From positions 8,742,001-8,806,000 of the forward strand of contig NZ_CP107960.1 of assembly GCF_036077095.1 (NCBI RefSeq): DNA of 64,000 nucleotides, given 5' to 3'. The DNA comes from Streptomyces sp. NBC_00376 (lineage in GTDB: Bacteria > Actinomycetota > Actinomycetes > Streptomycetales > Streptomycetaceae). Shown here in pieces: positions 62,147 through 64,000 of this stretch; position 1 is the first letter of the stretch; each line of letters starts with the position of its first letter. The position numbers and the translations under genes are program-made. Under the pieces are notes generated by a model, which made no database searches, was not told the DNA's origin, and was given only the letters and a program-made list of their open reading frames with translations.

Positions 62147-63370
62147 TCACGCGCTGCCGTGACCCTCGTCCCCCTGCCCGGTGTCGTGCAGGAGCAGGGC
62201 CGCGATGGCGAGCGCGGTGTCGCGTGGAGCCCCCAGATTGAGCCCGGTCAGTTCCGCGAGCCGGGCGAGCCGGTTATCGACGGTGTTGGGATGCAGCCCG
62301 AGGAGTACGGCGGTGAGGCGCCGGTCCTGCTGCTGCGCCAGGTACGTCCGCAGGGTCCGCAGGAGTTCAGGGCGGGCAGCGACCGGGTCCAGCAGGGCGG
62401 CGATGCGCCAGCCGCTGGGGCCGGGCCGCGACAGGTGGAATTCGAGGAGCACGTCGTCGAGACCGTGCACGCCCGGAGGTAGTCCGCACACCCGCGCGAT
62501 GCGCAGGATCTCCGCCGCCGTGCGGGATGCCTCGGGTACCGCTGCGGGTGCCGCCGCCCGCGCCGCGGCGATCCGCACCCCGACCCCGCAGGCACGGGAC
62601 AGCCGTCGGGCGAGATCATCCGGCGGCTCGCAGTCCCGCGGGACGACGGCCCGGCCGGCTCCCGCGTCGAACAGGAAGAGCAGCTCCGTACCGAAGGTCT
62701 GGTCGAGGACCGTCTGGATCCGCCGCATCCTGCGCCGCACCGTCACCGGGCTGAGAGGGTCCGGCTGGCCGCGGTCCGGCCCGTCCGCCGGTTCCAGAGC
62801 GACGGCGAGTACCAGCGCCGGCCCGCCCAGACCGAGCTCCTCCAGCAGCACCTGTCCCGGTTCCAGCGTCCCGTCCAGAAAGCCACGCACCAGGGAGCGG
62901 AGCCGCTCCCGCTGCTCCGCCTCCAGCGCGGAGCGCTCGTCCATGTAGGTCTCGGCCACCGCGCCGACGAGTGAGTGGTGCGACTGGAGCAGCAGGTCGA
63001 CGAGTTCGATGAGCGCACCCTCCTCGCCTGGCTCTGCGGCCTCGCGGAGCGCCTGCCACAGGACGTACATGCCGAGCGCATGGCTGCGCAGCAGCAGGTG
63101 CAGGGGCATGCCCTCGTCGGCGCGCTGCGCGGCCCGCTCGCGAAACAGCCGCAGCCCGCCGGAGCCGGGATGCGGATCACTGACCCGTCGCAGGAAGAGA
63201 CGCACCCCGTGCCGGGCGGTGGCGGCGATCTCCAGGTCCTTCACGTCGTCGGGGAGCTCCGTGTACCCCGGAAGCTGCTCGAAGGACTCCCGGGCCATGT
63301 GCCGCGCCAGCTCGTTGACCCGGGGCTCGCAGCGCAGAGCGAGGGCCCTCGCCTCGTCGGACAGTGGCAC
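62147..63370 (-). CDS. PucR/CdaR-type transcriptional regulator
   Basis: 407 residues from GTG 63370 with GGGGGGAT upstream. An N-terminal RsbRD-like or unnamed helical domain (about 10-160), a GGDEF-like middle (about 170-300), and the C-terminal PucR HTH_30: LRTYLAQQQDRRLTAVLLGL, HPNTVDNRLARLAELTG. These regulators usually activate catabolic genes in response to a metabolite. Divergent from the MBL-fold gene with a 150-bp gap that holds a palindrome. The last residues overlap no IS, although IS3 debris ends 113 bp away. Confidence 0.88.
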   Translation of the reverse strand: MPLSDEARALALRCEPRVNELARHMARESFEQLPGYTELPDDVKDLEIAATARHGVRLFLRRVSDPHPGSGGLRLFRERAAQRADEGMPLHLLLRSHALGMYVLWQALREAAEPGEEGALIELVDLLLQSHHSLVGAVAETYMDERSALEAEQRERLRSLVRGFLDGTLEPGQVLLEELGLGGPALVLAVALEPADGPDRGQPDPLSPVTVRRRMRRIQTVLDQTFGTELLFLFDAGAGRAVVPRDCEPPDDLARRLSRACGVGVRIAAARAAAPAAVPEASRTAAEILRIARVCGLPPGVHGLDDVLLEFHLSRPGPSGWRIAALLDPVAARPELLRTLRTYLAQQQDRRLTAVLLGLHPNTVDNRLARLAELTGLNLGAPRDTALAIAALLLHDTGQGDEGHGSA

Positions 63371-63399
63371 GACTGATCCCCCCGCGTTCCGGTGGCTCT

Positions 63400-63413
63400 T
63401 GTGACGTGTCACA
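63400..63413. promoter_or_regulatory. Palindrome in the PucR/MBL divergent promoter
   Basis: TGTGAC-GT-GTCACA, 30-43 bp upstream of the PucR start. A candidate operator for autoregulation and for control of the MBL-fold gene. Confidence 0.5.
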
Positions 63414-63520
63414 GTACGCAGCGCACAGCGGTGTGACGAGGGCGGGTGTCGGAGCTCACCGATGAGGCCGAGACTCGGGATTCCGGCGATCCGCCGCCCA
63501 GCACCGAAGGAGCCGCAGGT

Positions 63521-64000
63521 ATGACCAAGCACAAGCCGACGGACTATCTCAGCTATGTCGACCGGGTGTGGCAGGGCAAGGACACCCTGCTGGCCCATCT
63601 GTCGGGGGCGTACTCGGGCACGGAGCTGGTGACCGTGCGCGAGCGGGTCGGCTTCCTGCCCGCCTTCGCCAACGTGGCGGTCTTCGACACGGGCGACGGG
63701 CTGGTTCTGGTGGACTCCGGCGACATACGTACCGCAGGTTCGCTGTACACGGCGGTCCGGGCGTTCAGTGCGCAGCCGGTCGGCACGGTCGTCTACACGC
63801 ACGGCCATGTCGATCACGTCTTCGGGGTGGCGCCGTTCGACGCGGCAGCGGACAGCGAGGGCCGGGCGCGGCCCGAGGTCATCGCGCACGAGGCCGTCAC
63901 CGCCCGCTTCGACCGCTACATCAGCACCGCGGGGTACAACAGCTGGATCAACCGGAGGCAGTTCGGCGTGCCGTCGCTGGACTGGCCGTCCACCTACCGC
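63521..64000 (+). CDS. MBL-fold metallohydrolase, alkylsulfatase-like, 3' end outside window
   Basis: The first 160 residues. ATG 63521 with GAAGGAG upstream. It has the MBL core: VFDTGDGLVLVDSGDI and the zinc motif THGHVDH (93-99), matching HxHxDH. The N-terminal layout and the THGHVDHVFG motif fit the long alkylsulfatase-type hydrolases. The frame is open to the window edge. The divergent PucR regulator probably controls it; a sulfate-ester or other hydrolytic substrate is likely. Confidence 0.85.
   Translation, partial: MTKHKPTDYLSYVDRVWQGKDTLLAHLSGAYSGTELVTVRERVGFLPAFANVAVFDTGDGLVLVDSGDIRTAGSLYTAVRAFSAQPVGTVVYTHGHVDHVFGVAPFDAAADSEGRARPEVIAHEAVTARFDRYISTAGYNSWINRRQFGVPSLDWPSTYR

Noticed and set aside
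1..64000. tRNA, rRNA or attachment sites
   Set aside because: No cloverleaf with TTCGA-type T-loop and acceptor stem, no rRNA segment and no integrase gene were found on reading.

Overview
The window is very GC-rich, with G/C-ending codons and gene families typical of Streptomyces: LuxR and PucR regulators, NarL-type two-component pairs, an LAXTG surface protein, DUF2637, DUF6233, DUF3761 and DUF6223-like proteins. It reads as accessory DNA of a Streptomyces-like actinomycete, probably a chromosome arm, genomic island or large plasmid. No rRNA, tRNA or CRISPR array was seen. About half of the window is insertion-sequence (IS) DNA or its debris. I count elements or remnants of IS701 (3), IS5-type (5, including a solo end), IS6 (3), IS3 (4), IS630 (3), IS4, ISL3, IS1380, IS1182, Tn3 and one further two-frame transposase family.

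Layout. 1-2.1 kb: a CPBP protease cut by the window edge, then an IS5 remnant fused to a broken methyltransferase. 2.3-3.5 kb: a sortase-anchored surface protein. 3.5-6.9 kb: IS701 and IS5 elements inserted back to back at CTAG sites, a small unknown gene and IS debris. 6.9-9.7 kb: a CPBP protease / histidine kinase / response regulator operon. 10-17.8 kb: nested IS elements (IS630 inside IS3, IS6 relics) around a GNAT gene and the wreck of a Ku/ATP-dependent-ligase end-joining locus. 18-21.8 kb: a 1,244-residue secreted subtilase with a strong terminator. 22-28.3 kb: IS4, a DUF2637 membrane protein, a roughly 1.1 kb non-coding stretch packed with GTGGAA/TTCCAC repeats, and ISL3. 28.4-30.8 kb: a small membrane protein divergent from a second two-component pair. 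30.9-37.8 kb: IS701, a secreted protein, a GNAT gene, a two-frame transposase, a 90-bp MITE-like element and IS1380.

37.8-43.1 kb holds the clearest metabolic unit. A TetR regulator is divergent from a tightly packed operon of cyclase, fumarylacetoacetase-type hydrolase, SCP2-type thiolase and acyl-CoA ligase, probably for breaking down an organic acid. Next come a DUF3761 secreted protein, a helicase relic and an Lrp regulator divergent from an EamA exporter.

46.05-62.03 kb is bracketed by two directly repeated partial copies of one IS3 element (about 507 bp shared). Between them lie an aldehyde dehydrogenase fused to an IS1182 fragment, two isochorismatase-family hydrolases, a MarR regulator with a clear operator, an F420-reductase-like protein with a SnoaL-like partner, a second MarR, an HSL-type esterase, a large LuxR (LAL) activator and more IS relics. 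The arrangement fits a segment integrated through a shared IS3 copy. The right end carries a PucR regulator divergent from an MBL-fold hydrolase cut by the window edge.

The best candidates for something undescribed are the GTGGAA repeat array beside the DUF2637 gene, the IS3-bracketed segment and its shared promoter motif, the MITE-like element, and the clear recoding signals in the transposases.
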